The notes beneath the pieces are model-generated. The model was given only the letters and a program-made list of their open reading frames with translations. It searched no databases and was not told where the DNA came from. Shown here piece by piece: positions 39,095 to 46,810 of a DNA stretch of 64,000 nt. The position numbers were made by a program, and so were the translations under genes. The stretch is from the NCBI RefSeq assembly GCF_017883985.1, contig NZ_PRDG01000003.1:194991-258990 (forward strand), given 5' to 3'. The DNA comes from Streptococcus oricebi. GTDB lineage: Bacteria; Bacillota; Bacilli; Lactobacillales; Streptococcaceae. Each line of letters begins with the position of its first letter. Position 1 is the first letter of the stretch.

Positions 39095-39907
39095 ATGACA
39101 AAAAAAGTAATCGCCTTAGACTTAGACGGAACCCTGCTAAATTCTGATAGCCAGCTCTCCGACTTTACTAAGGAAACCATTAAAAAAATTAGTCAAAAAG
39201 GCCATAAGGTTGTCATCACCACTGGCCGCCCCTACCGGATGGCTCTGGAATTTTATCAGGAATTAGAGCTCCATACTCCCATGATTAACTTCAATGGCTC
39301 CCTGACCCATATCCCTGGAAAAAACTGGAAATTTGAACAGTCTGTCACCCTAGACAAGGCCTATTTACTAGATATGGTCAAGCGAGAAGAAGAGATTGAG
39401 GCCGACTTTGTGGCCGGTGAATATCGCAAAAAGTTTTATATCACCAATCCCAATGAAAAAGTAGCCGACCCCAAACTCTTCGGCATGGAGTCTTTTGTTC
39501 CTGAGCACCGCTTTCAGTCTCACCTAGTCACCAAGGACCCCAATGCTATTCTGCTCCAAACCAGGGTCCATGATAAGTATGCCCTGGCTGAGGATTTAAG
39601 GGCCTTCTACCAAGAAGAATTGGCCATCAATACCTGGGGTGGCCCGCTCAACATTCTAGAGTGCTCCCATAAGGGAGTCAACAAGGCCTTTGCCCTCAAC
39701 TACCTCTTAAATAGTCTCAATCTCAGTCGCCAGGATTTGATTGCCTTTGGGGATGAACAAAACGATACAGAGATGCTAGACTTTGCAGGCCTAGGCTATG
39801 CCATGAAAAATGCCAATCCTGAACTCTTGCCCCATGCTGATAGGCAGTTAAGTCTGACCAATGACCAAGATGGGGTAGCCCATGAATTAGAAAATCTCTT
39901 CCTATAA
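39095..39907 (+). CDS. Cof-type HAD-superfamily phosphatase
   Basis: This 270-residue cytoplasmic phosphatase acts on sugar phosphates, FMN or similar metabolites. Motif I ALDLDGTLLNSD (Asp9 and Asp11), motif II TTGRPY near 41-46, a type IIB cap domain (about 85-190) and motif III/IV GDEQNDTEMLDFAG near 217-230 are present. A GAGG site precedes the ATG. It is monocistronic between a promoter and a terminator. The substrate cannot be read from sequence. Confidence 0.92.
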   Translation: MTKKVIALDLDGTLLNSDSQLSDFTKETIKKISQKGHKVVITTGRPYRMALEFYQELELHTPMINFNGSLTHIPGKNWKFEQSVTLDKAYLLDMVKREEEIEADFVAGEYRKKFYITNPNEKVADPKLFGMESFVPEHRFQSHLVTKDPNAILLQTRVHDKYALAEDLRAFYQEELAINTWGGPLNILECSHKGVNKAFALNYLLNSLNLSRQDLIAFGDEQNDTEMLDFAGLGYAMKNANPELLPHADRQLSLTNDQDGVAHELENLFL

Positions 39908-39908
39908 A

Positions 39909-39956
39909 AATAGACAGTTTATCGAACTCTGTTAGGGTTCGATTTTTTTGTCTATC
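39909..39956 (+). terminator. Terminator after the HAD gene
   Basis: ATCGAAC pairs with GTTCGAT, followed by seven T; flanking AATAGACA and TGTCTATC can extend the stem. Confidence 0.85.
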
Positions 39957-40052
39957 CACTCCAGTTATCGACTTCCAAAAAGCTTGATTTAACAGGCTTT
40001 TCAAGGTTCTGATTTTTGTTTAACTAGTTAATTATATTTTCAGAGACTTTTC

Positions 40053-40090
40053 TGTAAGCGCTTGTAATGACCGAAAGTTTGTGATATAAT
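40053..40090 (+). promoter_or_regulatory. adh promoter with cre-like and Rex-like sequences
   Basis: TTGTAA (40062-40067), 17 bases and TATAAT (40085-40090) form the promoter. TGTAAGCGCTTGTA (40053-40066), a near-palindromic cre-like site, covers the -35. TTGTGATATAATTAACA (from 40079) resembles a Rex box over the -10, with one good half-site. Together this suggests control by carbon status and NADH/NAD ratio, in keeping with an alcohol dehydrogenase. Confidence 0.6.
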
Positions 40091-40132
40091 TAACATAATT
40101 AAAATCATTAAAATACTTAGGAGGAACTAGCT

Positions 40133-41155
40133 ATGAAAGCTGTTGTTGTTAATCCTCAAAGTTCTGGTGTAGAACTAGTGGACAAGGACATTCGACCCCT
40201 GGAAAGTGGAGAAGCCCTAGTCCAAATCGAATATTGTGGCGTCTGTCATACCGACCTCCATGTTGCCCATGGTGATTTCGGTCAGGTTCCTGGCCGAACT
40301 CTGGGACATGAAGGAATTGGAATCGTCAAGGAACTAGCTCCCGATGTCAAGAGTCTCAAGCTAGGAGATCGGGTCAGCGTGGCCTGGTTTTTTGAGGGCT
40401 GTGGCCACTGCGAATACTGTACGACCGGCCGCGAGACTCTCTGTCGCTCTGTGAAAAACGCCGGCTACTCTGTCGATGGAGGCATGGCCGAAGAGTGTAT
40501 CGTTACCGCAGACTATGCAGTCAAGGTCCCTGACCAGCTAGACCCAGCCCAGGCTTCTTCTATTACCTGCGCTGGTGTAACCACCTACAAGGCCATTAAG
40601 GAGGCCCAGGCCCAACCTGGCCAATGGATTGTTATCTATGGGGCAGGAGGACTTGGTAATCTGGCTGTCCAATACGCTAAAAAGGTCTTTAATGCCCATG
40701 TTGTCGCTGTTGACATCAATCAGGATAAACTGGACTTAGCCAAGGAAGTGGGAGCCGACTTGGTCATCAATGCCCAAGAAGTTGAGGATGTTCCAGGTCT
40801 GATTCAAGAAAAGACAGGGGGTGCCCACTCTGCTGTGGTGACTGCCGTCTCCAAGGTTGCTTTCAATCAAGCAGTGGATAGCGTTCGTGCTGGTGGTCGT
40901 GTGGTTGCTGTCGGCCTACCATCTGAAATGATGGAGTTAAGTATCGTCAAGACCGTTCTAGATGGTATCCAGGTCATCGGTTCTCTGGTCGGTACTCGTA
41001 AAGATCTAGAAGAAGCCTTCCAGTTTGGAGCTGAAGGTCTGGTTGTTCCAGTCGTTCAAAAACGACCTATCGAGGATGCCACTGCTATCTTTGATGAAAT
41101 GGCCGCAGGGCAAATTCAAGGCCGGATGGTACTCGACTTTAGCCAGGGCCACTAG
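40133..41155 (+). CDS. adhP: Zinc-dependent alcohol dehydrogenase, AdhP type
   Basis: This 340-residue NAD-dependent dehydrogenase interconverts ethanol and acetaldehyde. The catalytic zinc site [13 protein letters not shown] (Cys37 region), GHEGIG near 60, the structural zinc cluster [16 protein letters not shown] near 87-102 and the Rossmann motif [14 protein letters not shown] near 170 are all intact. AGGAGG precedes the ATG. It is transcribed alone, probably under CcpA and Rex. Confidence 0.95.
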   Translation: MKAVVVNPQSSGVELVDKDIRPLESGEALVQIEYCGVCHTDLHVAHGDFGQVPGRTLGHEGIGIVKELAPDVKSLKLGDRVSVAWFFEGCGHCEYCTTGRETLCRSVKNAGYSVDGGMAEECIVTADYAVKVPDQLDPAQASSITCAGVTTYKAIKEAQAQPGQWIVIYGAGGLGNLAVQYAKKVFNAHVVAVDINQDKLDLAKEVGADLVINAQEVEDVPGLIQEKTGGAHSAVVTAVSKVAFNQAVDSVRAGGRVVAVGLPSEMMELSIVKTVLDGIQVIGSLVGTRKDLEEAFQFGAEGLVVPVVQKRPIEDATAIFDEMAAGQIQGRMVLDFSQGH

Positions 41156-41218
41156 TCTCCTAGTCACTTGGAGGACGTCTATAACCTAGACGAATATTCT
41201 CATATTTGAAAATTTTAC

Positions 41219-41246
41219 TTGAAATTTTCTAGATTTATGGTATAAT
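41219..41246 (+). promoter_or_regulatory. Promoter of a small-RNA candidate
   Basis: TTGAAA (41219-41224), 16 bases and an extended -10 TGGTATAAT (41238-41246). No open reading frame follows before a terminator about 75 bases later. Confidence 0.65.
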
Positions 41247-41252
41247 GAAGTA

Positions 41253-41326
41253 TAGTTAATAAAAATTAGTGCCATACTTATTAACCTTATCTTGATTGAA
41301 GCCCAGTCCTATGATTGGGCTTTTTG
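41253..41326 (+). ncRNA. Candidate small RNA of about 75 nt
   Basis: The segment between a strong promoter and an intrinsic terminator could be a free-standing transcript. GTTAATAA pairs perfectly with TTATTAAC around a 15-base loop, and then GCCCA(G)TCC..A(T)TGGGC followed by TTTTTG forms a terminator (41301-41326). There is no start codon with a ribosome site inside. It lies between adh and the mannose PTS operon and could be an sRNA or, less likely, an attenuated leader of the man operon; the man operon has its own promoter 45 bases further on, which favours an sRNA. Confidence 0.6.
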
Positions 41327-41370
41327 TTTTGCTATTTTTTGAAGGTTTTTGCTTTTTTCTGATAGCGGAC

Positions 41371-41399
41371 TTGATTTTTTCATGAAAACGTTTTATAAT
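41371..41399 (+). promoter_or_regulatory. man operon promoter with internal cre-like site
   Basis: TTGATT (41371-41376), 17 bases and TATAAT (41394-41399). TGAAAACGTTTTAT (41383-41396) lies between and over these elements and matches 12 of 14 cre positions. CcpA control of the glucose/mannose PTS is expected. Confidence 0.65.
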
Positions 41400-41460
41400 A
41401 AGATAGTCTTAAATTTTACTTAAAATTAAGCCAAACAATAAAAAAGGAGGAATGTCAATA

Positions 41461-42453
41461 ATGAGTATCGGAATCATTATTGCAAGCCATGGTGAATTTG
41501 CCGCTGGTATTCATCAATCAGGATCCATGATTTTTGGCGAACAAGAAAAAGTTCAAGTTGTAACTTTTATGCCGAATGAAGGACCTGATGATCTCTATGC
41601 CAAATTCAATGACGCTGTGGCTGCTTTTGACGCAGAAGACGAAGTTTTAGTCTTGGCTGACTTGTGGAGTGGCTCTCCCTTCAACCAGGCTAGTCGTGTC
41701 ATGGGCGAAAACCCTGAGCGCAAATTCGCCATTATTACCGGCTTGAATCTACCTATGCTGATTCAAGCCTATACAGAAAGAATGATGGATGCCACAGCAG
41801 GTGTTGATGCTGTTGTTGCAAACATTATTAAGGAAGCCAAAGAAGGGGTCAAGGCCCTGCCAGAGGAGTTAAATCCTGCGGACGAAACAGCGCCTGCAGC
41901 AGCTGCTGCCCCTGTGAGCCAAGCTGCTATCCCAGAGGGAACTGTCATTGGCGACGGCAAGTTGAAAATCAATCTTGCTCGTCTGGATACCCGGCTCCTA
42001 CATGGTCAAGTCGCAACTGCCTGGACGCCTGATTCTAAGGCAGATCGGATTATCGTTGCTTCTGACTCAGTTTCTCAAGATGAACTACGTAAGGAACTAA
42101 TCAAACAAGCGGCACCAGGAAATGTCAAGGCTAATGTTGTCCCAATCGACAAACTAATCGCTGTTTCTAAGGACCCTCGTTTCGGAAACACTCATGCCCT
42201 CATCTTGTTTGAAACTCCTCAAGACGCTCTCAGAGCCATTGAAGGGGGAGTAGAAATCAAGACCCTCAATGTTGGCTCCATGGCTCACTCAACTGGGAAA
42301 ACTATGGTCAACAACGTTCTGTCTATGGACAAGGAAGACGTTGCTACATTTGAGAAAATGCGCGATCTAGGAGTTGAATTTGACGTCCGTAAAGTGCCAA
42401 ATGACTCCAAGAAAGATTTGTTTGACTTAATTAAAAAAGCTAACGTTCAATAA
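41461..42453 (+). CDS. manL: Mannose/glucose PTS EIIAB component
   Basis: This 330-residue cytoplasmic phosphotransfer protein has the EIIA domain (about 1-130) with its phosphohistidine in [10 protein letters not shown] (His10 region), an Ala/Pro-rich linker (about 140-160) and an EIIB domain (about 170-330) with its histidine in [13 protein letters not shown]. It passes phosphate to sugars entering through EIIC/EIID. I choose the ATG at 41461, nine bases after AAAGGAGG, over one at 41452 which lies too close. The next gene, EIIC, is 593 bases away, an unusual gap filled with repeats. Confidence 0.96.
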   Translation: MSIGIIIASHGEFAAGIHQSGSMIFGEQEKVQVVTFMPNEGPDDLYAKFNDAVAAFDAEDEVLVLADLWSGSPFNQASRVMGENPERKFAIITGLNLPMLIQAYTERMMDATAGVDAVVANIIKEAKEGVKALPEELNPADETAPAAAAAPVSQAAIPEGTVIGDGKLKINLARLDTRLLHGQVATAWTPDSKADRIIVASDSVSQDELRKELIKQAAPGNVKANVVPIDKLIAVSKDPRFGNTHALILFETPQDALRAIEGGVEIKTLNVGSMAHSTGKTMVNNVLSMDKEDVATFEKMRDLGVEFDVRKVPNDSKKDLFDLIKKANVQ

Positions 42454-42469
42454 AAAATGAGCCTCGTGC

Positions 42470-43046
42470 TCTCTAGATAAACGATACTTAAGCTAGCGCC
42501 GAGCATAGAAAATTTTCATCGAAATTTTCGTTCAGTAGCAAGGAGGTTTACCTCCAGATATTGATTGCGTCTGCCAAGGGGCTTTGTATCTTGTTAATTG
42601 AACACGCCCTAAAATCCTAGTAAAAAGTTCGCAAGCTAAAAACTGGTGAATATCTAAACGCAGTAGCTGACTGCCAGTTGTCGGCGTCACCAAGTGACTT
42701 GTCACCAGTCTAGTCAGCCTTGCAGGGGTCTCACTAGGGACTTGCAAGCAAGTCCAGTTCGGCCGCCTATTTTTATACGGATTTCTTAACGCCCTTTGTA
42801 TCTTATGAATTGAACACGCCCCAAAAACTTTGAAAAAAAGATAAATACTCCTAGGAGCTAGGGCTCCGTCGTCGTATTCCCTATTTTTTCTTCGTTTTCT
42901 TAACGGGCTTTGTATCTTATTTAATTGAACTCGAGCTAAAAGCTGCGGAAAAAAGATAGATTTCCTTGTGTGCGAGCACACAGCGTCAATCTCCTATTTT
43001 TCTCTTGCTTTTTACACGCTCTCGTATCTTATGAAAGGATTGAAAC
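42470..43046. repeat. Hairpin-rich repeat array between manL and manM
   Basis: Four copies of a core of about 31 bases, GGGCTTTGTATCTTAT..AATTGAACACGCC in two parts, begin near 42579, 42791, 42905 and 43017 (the last is degenerate and runs into the manM ribosome site and ATG). Spacing is 212, 114 and 112 bases. Between cores the sequence is hairpin-rich and variable: GGAGG/CCTCC at 42541, GTCAC/GTGAC near 42685, GGACTTGC/GCAAGTCC near 42738, GGAGC/GCTCC near 42853, TGTGTGC/GCACACA near 42967. Outer stems AATAC/GTATT and GATT/AATC differ but both pair. It is transcribed within the operon. An antisense open frame across it is judged spurious. Confidence 0.85.
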
Positions 43047-43850
43047 ATGTCAATTATCTCTATTGTTTTAGTGGTTTTTGTTGCCTTTCTTGCTGGTCTT
43101 GAAGGAATTTTGGACCAGTGGCAATTTCACCAACCACTCGTTGCTTGTACCTTGATTGGTCTGGTAACTGGTAACCTCACAGCGGGTATCATGCTGGGTG
43201 GTTCCCTCCAAATGATTGCTCTAGGTTGGGCTAATATCGGGGCTGCCGTAGCGCCCGATGCTGCTCTTGCTTCTGTCGCTGCTGCCATCATCTTAGTCAA
43301 GGGTGGCGACTTTACAGCCAAAGGAATTTCAGTCGCTCAAGGTGTCGCTATTCCTCTTGCGGTTGCTGGTCTCTTCCTCACTATGATTGTCCGGACCCTG
43401 TCAGTTGGTCTGGTCCATACTGCTGATGCTGCTGCTAAAAATGGAAATATCCGAGGAGTTGAGCGTGCTCACTTTATCGCCCTTCTCCTTCAAGGTCTGC
43501 GGATTGCCGTTCCTGCAGCCCTTCTCTTAATGGTCCCAACTTCTGCTGTTCAAGCAGCTCTTGAAGCTATGCCAGCTTGGCTATCTGACGGTATGGCTAT
43601 CGGTGGGGGTATGGTTGTAGCCGTTGGTTACGCTATGGTTATCAATATGATGGCAACCCGCGAAGTATGGCCTTTCTTTGCTATCGGTTTCGCCCTTGCT
43701 GCTGTAACTGACCTTACTTTGATTGCCTTTGGTGCTATTGGTGTCGCTATCGCTCTTATCTACCTCAACCTTTCTAAAAAAGGCGGCAATGGTGGTGGCG
43801 GCGGTGCCACATCTAATGATCCAATCGGCGATATTCTAGAAGACTATTAA
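43047..43850 (+). CDS. manM: Mannose PTS EIIC component
   Basis: This 267-residue integral membrane protein forms, with EIID, the sugar channel of the mannose-family PTS. It has about seven to eight hydrophobic segments and the family pattern GLVTGNLTAGIMLGGSLQMI described by its middle TAGIMLGGSLQ near 48. The end is Gly-rich (GGNGGGGGATSND). The start has GAAAGGAT upstream that overlaps the last repeat unit of the array. This complex is also the receptor for class IIa bacteriocins in related bacteria. Confidence 0.96.
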   Translation: MSIISIVLVVFVAFLAGLEGILDQWQFHQPLVACTLIGLVTGNLTAGIMLGGSLQMIALGWANIGAAVAPDAALASVAAAIILVKGGDFTAKGISVAQGVAIPLAVAGLFLTMIVRTLSVGLVHTADAAAKNGNIRGVERAHFIALLLQGLRIAVPAALLLMVPTSAVQAALEAMPAWLSDGMAIGGGMVVAVGYAMVINMMATREVWPFFAIGFALAAVTDLTLIAFGAIGVAIALIYLNLSKKGGNGGGGGATSNDPIGDILEDY

Positions 43851-43866
43851 GAAAGGGGACTCTATC

Positions 43867-44778
43867 ATGACTGAAAAAATTCAATTAAGTAAAGCAGACC
43901 GTCAAAAGGTTTGGCTACGTTCCACTTTCTTGCAAGGTTCTTGGAACTATGAGCGGATGCAAAACTTGGGTTGGGCCTACTCACTTATCCCAGCCATCAA
44001 AAAACTCTACACTAGTAAAGAAGATCAAGCTGCTGCTCTTGAGCGCCACCTAGAATTCTTCAACACCCACCCTTATGTAGCAGCTCCTATTATGGGGGTT
44101 ACCTTGGCTCTGGAAGAAGAAAAAGCCAACGGGGCAGATATTGATGATGCTGCTATCCAAGGGGTTAAAATCGGAATGATGGGACCTCTTGCCGGTATCG
44201 GTGACCCTGTCTTCTGGTTCACTGTTCGTCCAATCCTTGGGGCTCTTGGGGCTTCCCTGGCACAAAACGGTAATATCCTTGGTCCAATTCTCTTCTTCGT
44301 TCTTTGGAATGCTATCCGGATGGGCTTCCTCTGGTACACTCAGGAAATTGGTTACAAGGCTGGTTCTGAAATTACCAAAGATATGTCCGGTGGTATCCTT
44401 CAAGATATTACTAAAGGGGCTTCTATCCTGGGAATGTTTATCCTAGCAGTCCTAGTTGAACGCTGGGTATCAATCAAGTTTGTCTTTAACGTGTCTAGTG
44501 TACAATTAGATGAGAAAGCCTACATCCACTGGGACAAGCTTCCAGATGGAGCTAAAGGTATCCAAGAAGCTTTCAAGCAAGTCGGAGAGGGGCTTTCACA
44601 AACACCGCAAAAGGTTACTAGTTTCCAACAAAACTTGGACTCACTTATTCCAGGTTTAATGGGCCTATTACTCACCTTCCTCTGCATGTGGTTGCTAAAG
44701 AAAAAAGTTTCACCAATTACAATCATTATCGGACTCTTCATCGTGGGTATCCTAGCTCACGTGGCTGGTCTCATGTAA
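43867..44778 (+). CDS. manN: Mannose PTS EIID component
   Basis: This 303-residue membrane subunit of the mannose-family PTS starts MTEKIQLSKADRQKVWLRS. FLQGSWNYERMQNLGWAYS near 21-39 and MGPLAGIGDPVFWFT near 108 are strongly conserved in EIID. It ends with two or three membrane segments. It follows EIIC by 16 bases and is followed by a terminator, so manL-manM-manN is one operon. Confidence 0.96.
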   Translation: MTEKIQLSKADRQKVWLRSTFLQGSWNYERMQNLGWAYSLIPAIKKLYTSKEDQAAALERHLEFFNTHPYVAAPIMGVTLALEEEKANGADIDDAAIQGVKIGMMGPLAGIGDPVFWFTVRPILGALGASLAQNGNILGPILFFVLWNAIRMGFLWYTQEIGYKAGSEITKDMSGGILQDITKGASILGMFILAVLVERWVSIKFVFNVSSVQLDEKAYIHWDKLPDGAKGIQEAFKQVGEGLSQTPQKVTSFQQNLDSLIPGLMGLLLTFLCMWLLKKKVSPITIIIGLFIVGILAHVAGLM

Positions 44779-44783
44779 AAACA

Positions 44784-44810
44784 AAAGAAGGTTTCGGCCT
44801 TCTTTTTATT
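44784..44810 (+). terminator. Terminator after manN
   Basis: AGAAGG pairs with CCTTCT around TTTCGG, followed by TTTTATT. An extended -10 for manO (TGGTATAAT, 44812-44820) lies immediately after it. Confidence 0.85.
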
Positions 44811-44847
44811 ATGGTATAATAGGGTCAATGAGAGTAAGGAGCTAGTT

Positions 44848-45222
44848 ATGGCACAATCGCAAAATAAAAAAGTTGAATTTCAAACGACCGGCGTTTCCTA
44901 TCTGGGACTGGGAAATAAGGTTGGTAAATTTCTATTGGGAGATCGCGCAATCGAATTTTACGCCGACAGAAACGTCGAAGACTATGTGCAAATCCCCTGG
45001 ATTAGCATCGAAAAAATCGGGGCCAACGTCTCGGGCAAGAAAATTAGTCGGCATTTTGAAATTTACACGGACAAAGGGCGCTTTCTCTTTGCCTCCAAGG
45101 ACGCTGGCAAGATTTTAAAAATCGCGAGAGAACATGTCGGCAATGAAAAGGTGGTTAAGCTACCAACCCTCCTCCAAATGATTGGACGCTTTTTTAAAAA
45201 TTTATTTGCAAAAAAAGCCTAA
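44848..45222 (+). CDS. manO: DUF956 family protein, ManO
   Basis: This 124-residue protein with GVSYLGLGNKVGKFLLGDRA near 17 and IPWISIEKIGANVSG near 48 belongs to DUF956, found next to mannose PTS operons throughout Lactobacillales. The fold looks beta-rich (PH-like), with a basic C-terminus. A role in modulating man operon expression has been proposed (ManO). It has its own extended -10 directly behind the manN terminator. Confidence 0.88.
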   Translation: MAQSQNKKVEFQTTGVSYLGLGNKVGKFLLGDRAIEFYADRNVEDYVQIPWISIEKIGANVSGKKISRHFEIYTDKGRFLFASKDAGKILKIAREHVGNEKVVKLPTLLQMIGRFFKNLFAKKA

Positions 45223-45234
45223 GTAGGGTATAAT
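45206..45234 (+). promoter_or_regulatory. serS promoter
   Basis: TTGCAA (45206-45211), a 17-base spacer and TATAAT (45229-45234). The -35 lies within the last codons of manO. Confidence 0.8.
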
Positions 45235-45240
45235 CATAGC

Positions 45241-45425
45241 AACGGATAAGTAGATTTGGAACTCTTGTCAGAAAGTCTGCGGTTGCTGCGAGCAGATAGG
45301 GTGAAAAATTGAAATTCTACCGTTAATTACAACTAGATAAATAATTAAGTGCACTCCTGTGAAGTTGGATGGGACCGCGTTTGTTAGACGCTCCAACAAT
45401 CAATAGGGGTGCTTTCATTTTTGAT
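45241..45425 (+). ncRNA. T-box riboswitch leader of serS
   Basis: The leader contains a stem I region (CGGATAAGTAG ... TTCTACCGTTAA) with a probable serine specifier TCT in GAAATTCTACC near 45314-45324, and the conserved T-box TGGATGGGACCGCG near 45367-45380. CACTCCTGT upstream can pair with AGGGGTGC downstream, followed by TTTCATTTTT, as a possible terminator. Uncharged tRNA-Ser should favour read-through into serS. Unlike the T-box at 12.7 kb, this one directly precedes its gene. Confidence 0.88.
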
Positions 45426-45440
45426 AAAAAGGAGAAGGCT

Positions 45441-46718
45441 ATGTTAGATTTAAAAAGAATACGGACTGACTTTGAAGGGGTTGCTAAAAAATTGGCGACT
45501 AGAGGCGTTGAGGCTAGTGTACTGAATGAAATGAAGGACATTGATGCCAAACGCCGTGACTTGCTAGTCAAGGTTGAGCAACTCAAGGCGGAGCGCAATA
45601 CAGTTTCGGCTGAAATTGCCCAGGCCAAGCGAAATAAAGAAAATGCTGACGAAAAAATCGCTGCCATGCAAAAGTTGGCTGCCGAAGTCAAGGCCCTAGA
45701 TGGTGAACTGGCTGAACTAGACGCCAAACTAACTGAATTTACCACTACCCTTCCCAATATTCCCCACGACAGCGTTCCTGTCGGTGCTGATGAAGAGGAT
45801 AATGTCGAAATTAGACGCTGGGGCCAACCACGCGCCTTTGACTTTGACATCAAGGCCCACTGGGACCTGGGTGAGGACTTGGATATTCTAGACTGGGAAC
45901 ATGGTGCCAAGGTCACTGGTGCACGCTTTCTTTTCTATAAGGGCTTGGGTGCTCGACTAGAGCGGGCCCTCTATAACTTCATGCTAGATGAGCATGCCAA
46001 GGAAGGCTATACAGAGGTGATCCCTCCTTATATGGTGAACCATGACTCCATGTTTGGAACTGGCCAATATCCAAAATTCAAAGAAGATACCTTTGAGCTG
46101 GCTGATACAAACTTTGTCTTAATTCCAACCGCCGAGGTCCCCCTAACCAACTACTATCGGGATGAAATTATTGACGGCAAGGATCTACCTATCTACTTTA
46201 CAGCTATGAGTCCTTCTTTCCGTTCAGAGGCAGGCTCTGCTGGCCGCGATACTCGTGGTCTCATTCGCCTGCACCAATTCCACAAGGTGGAAATGGTTAA
46301 ATTTGCCAAAGCCGAAGAATCTTACGCAGAATTGGAAAAGATGACCGCCAATGCTGAAAATATCCTGCAAAAGCTGGGACTCCCTTACCGAGTTCTAGCC
46401 TTGTCAACTGGTGACATGGGCTTTTCTGCCGCTAAGACCTATGATTTGGAGGTCTGGATTCCAGCCCAAAACACCTATCGGGAAATCTCTAGCTGCTCTA
46501 ATACCGAAGACTTCCAAGCAAGGCGGGCTCAAATTCGCTATCGGGACGAGGCCGATGGCAAGGTAAAACTAGCCCATACCTTGAACGGGTCTGGTCTGGC
46601 CGTTGGCCGGACAGTCGCAGCCATTCTTGAAAACTATCAAAATGAAGACGGGTCTGTTACCATTCCAGAAGTCCTCCGCCCCTATATGGGAGGCGTTAGC
46701 GTCATCAAGGCAGATTAA
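45441..46718 (+). CDS. serS: Seryl-tRNA synthetase
   Basis: This class II synthetase charges tRNA-Ser. The 425-residue protein has the N-terminal antiparallel coiled-coil arm (about 30-100) that grips the long variable arm of tRNA-Ser, then the catalytic core with [14 protein letters not shown] near 230 and motif 2 [20 protein letters not shown] near 260, and motif 3 [18 protein letters not shown] near 378. The start at 45441 is set by AAGGAGAAGG and the family N-terminus [12 protein letters not shown]; an upstream in-frame ATG lies within the T-box. Confidence 0.97.
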   Translation: MLDLKRIRTDFEGVAKKLATRGVEASVLNEMKDIDAKRRDLLVKVEQLKAERNTVSAEIAQAKRNKENADEKIAAMQKLAAEVKALDGELAELDAKLTEFTTTLPNIPHDSVPVGADEEDNVEIRRWGQPRAFDFDIKAHWDLGEDLDILDWEHGAKVTGARFLFYKGLGARLERALYNFMLDEHAKEGYTEVIPPYMVNHDSMFGTGQYPKFKEDTFELADTNFVLIPTAEVPLTNYYRDEIIDGKDLPIYFTAMSPSFRSEAGSAGRDTRGLIRLHQFHKVEMVKFAKAEESYAELEKMTANAENILQKLGLPYRVLALSTGDMGFSAAKTYDLEVWIPAQNTYREISSCSNTEDFQARRAQIRYRDEADGKVKLAHTLNGSGLAVGRTVAAILENYQNEDGSVTIPEVLRPYMGGVSVIKAD

Positions 46719-46727
46719 GATAGACAA

Positions 46728-46763
46728 AAAAGTTGGAAGACAAAAACTTCCAACTTTTCTTTG
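46728..46763. terminator. Terminator after serS
   Basis: AAAAGTTGGAAG pairs with CTTCCAACTTTT around ACAAAAA. The symmetric A and T runs allow it to serve serS and the converging LPXTG gene. Confidence 0.88.
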
Positions 46764-46810
46764 TTTAATCAAGCGGATTTGCTGAGGGAAAGAAACTTCT
46801 TTTGTAAAAG

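Noticed and set aside
42532..42981. Open frame of 149 codons on the minus strand across the man repeat array
   Set aside because: It is antisense to the operon, its residues repeat only because the DNA core repeats, it has no ribosome site and looks unlike a folded protein. I treat it as a by-product of the repeat.
42470..43046. CRISPR array
   Set aside because: The cores are spaced unevenly (212, 114, 112 bases), spacers contain conserved hairpins rather than unrelated sequence, and no cas genes are near.
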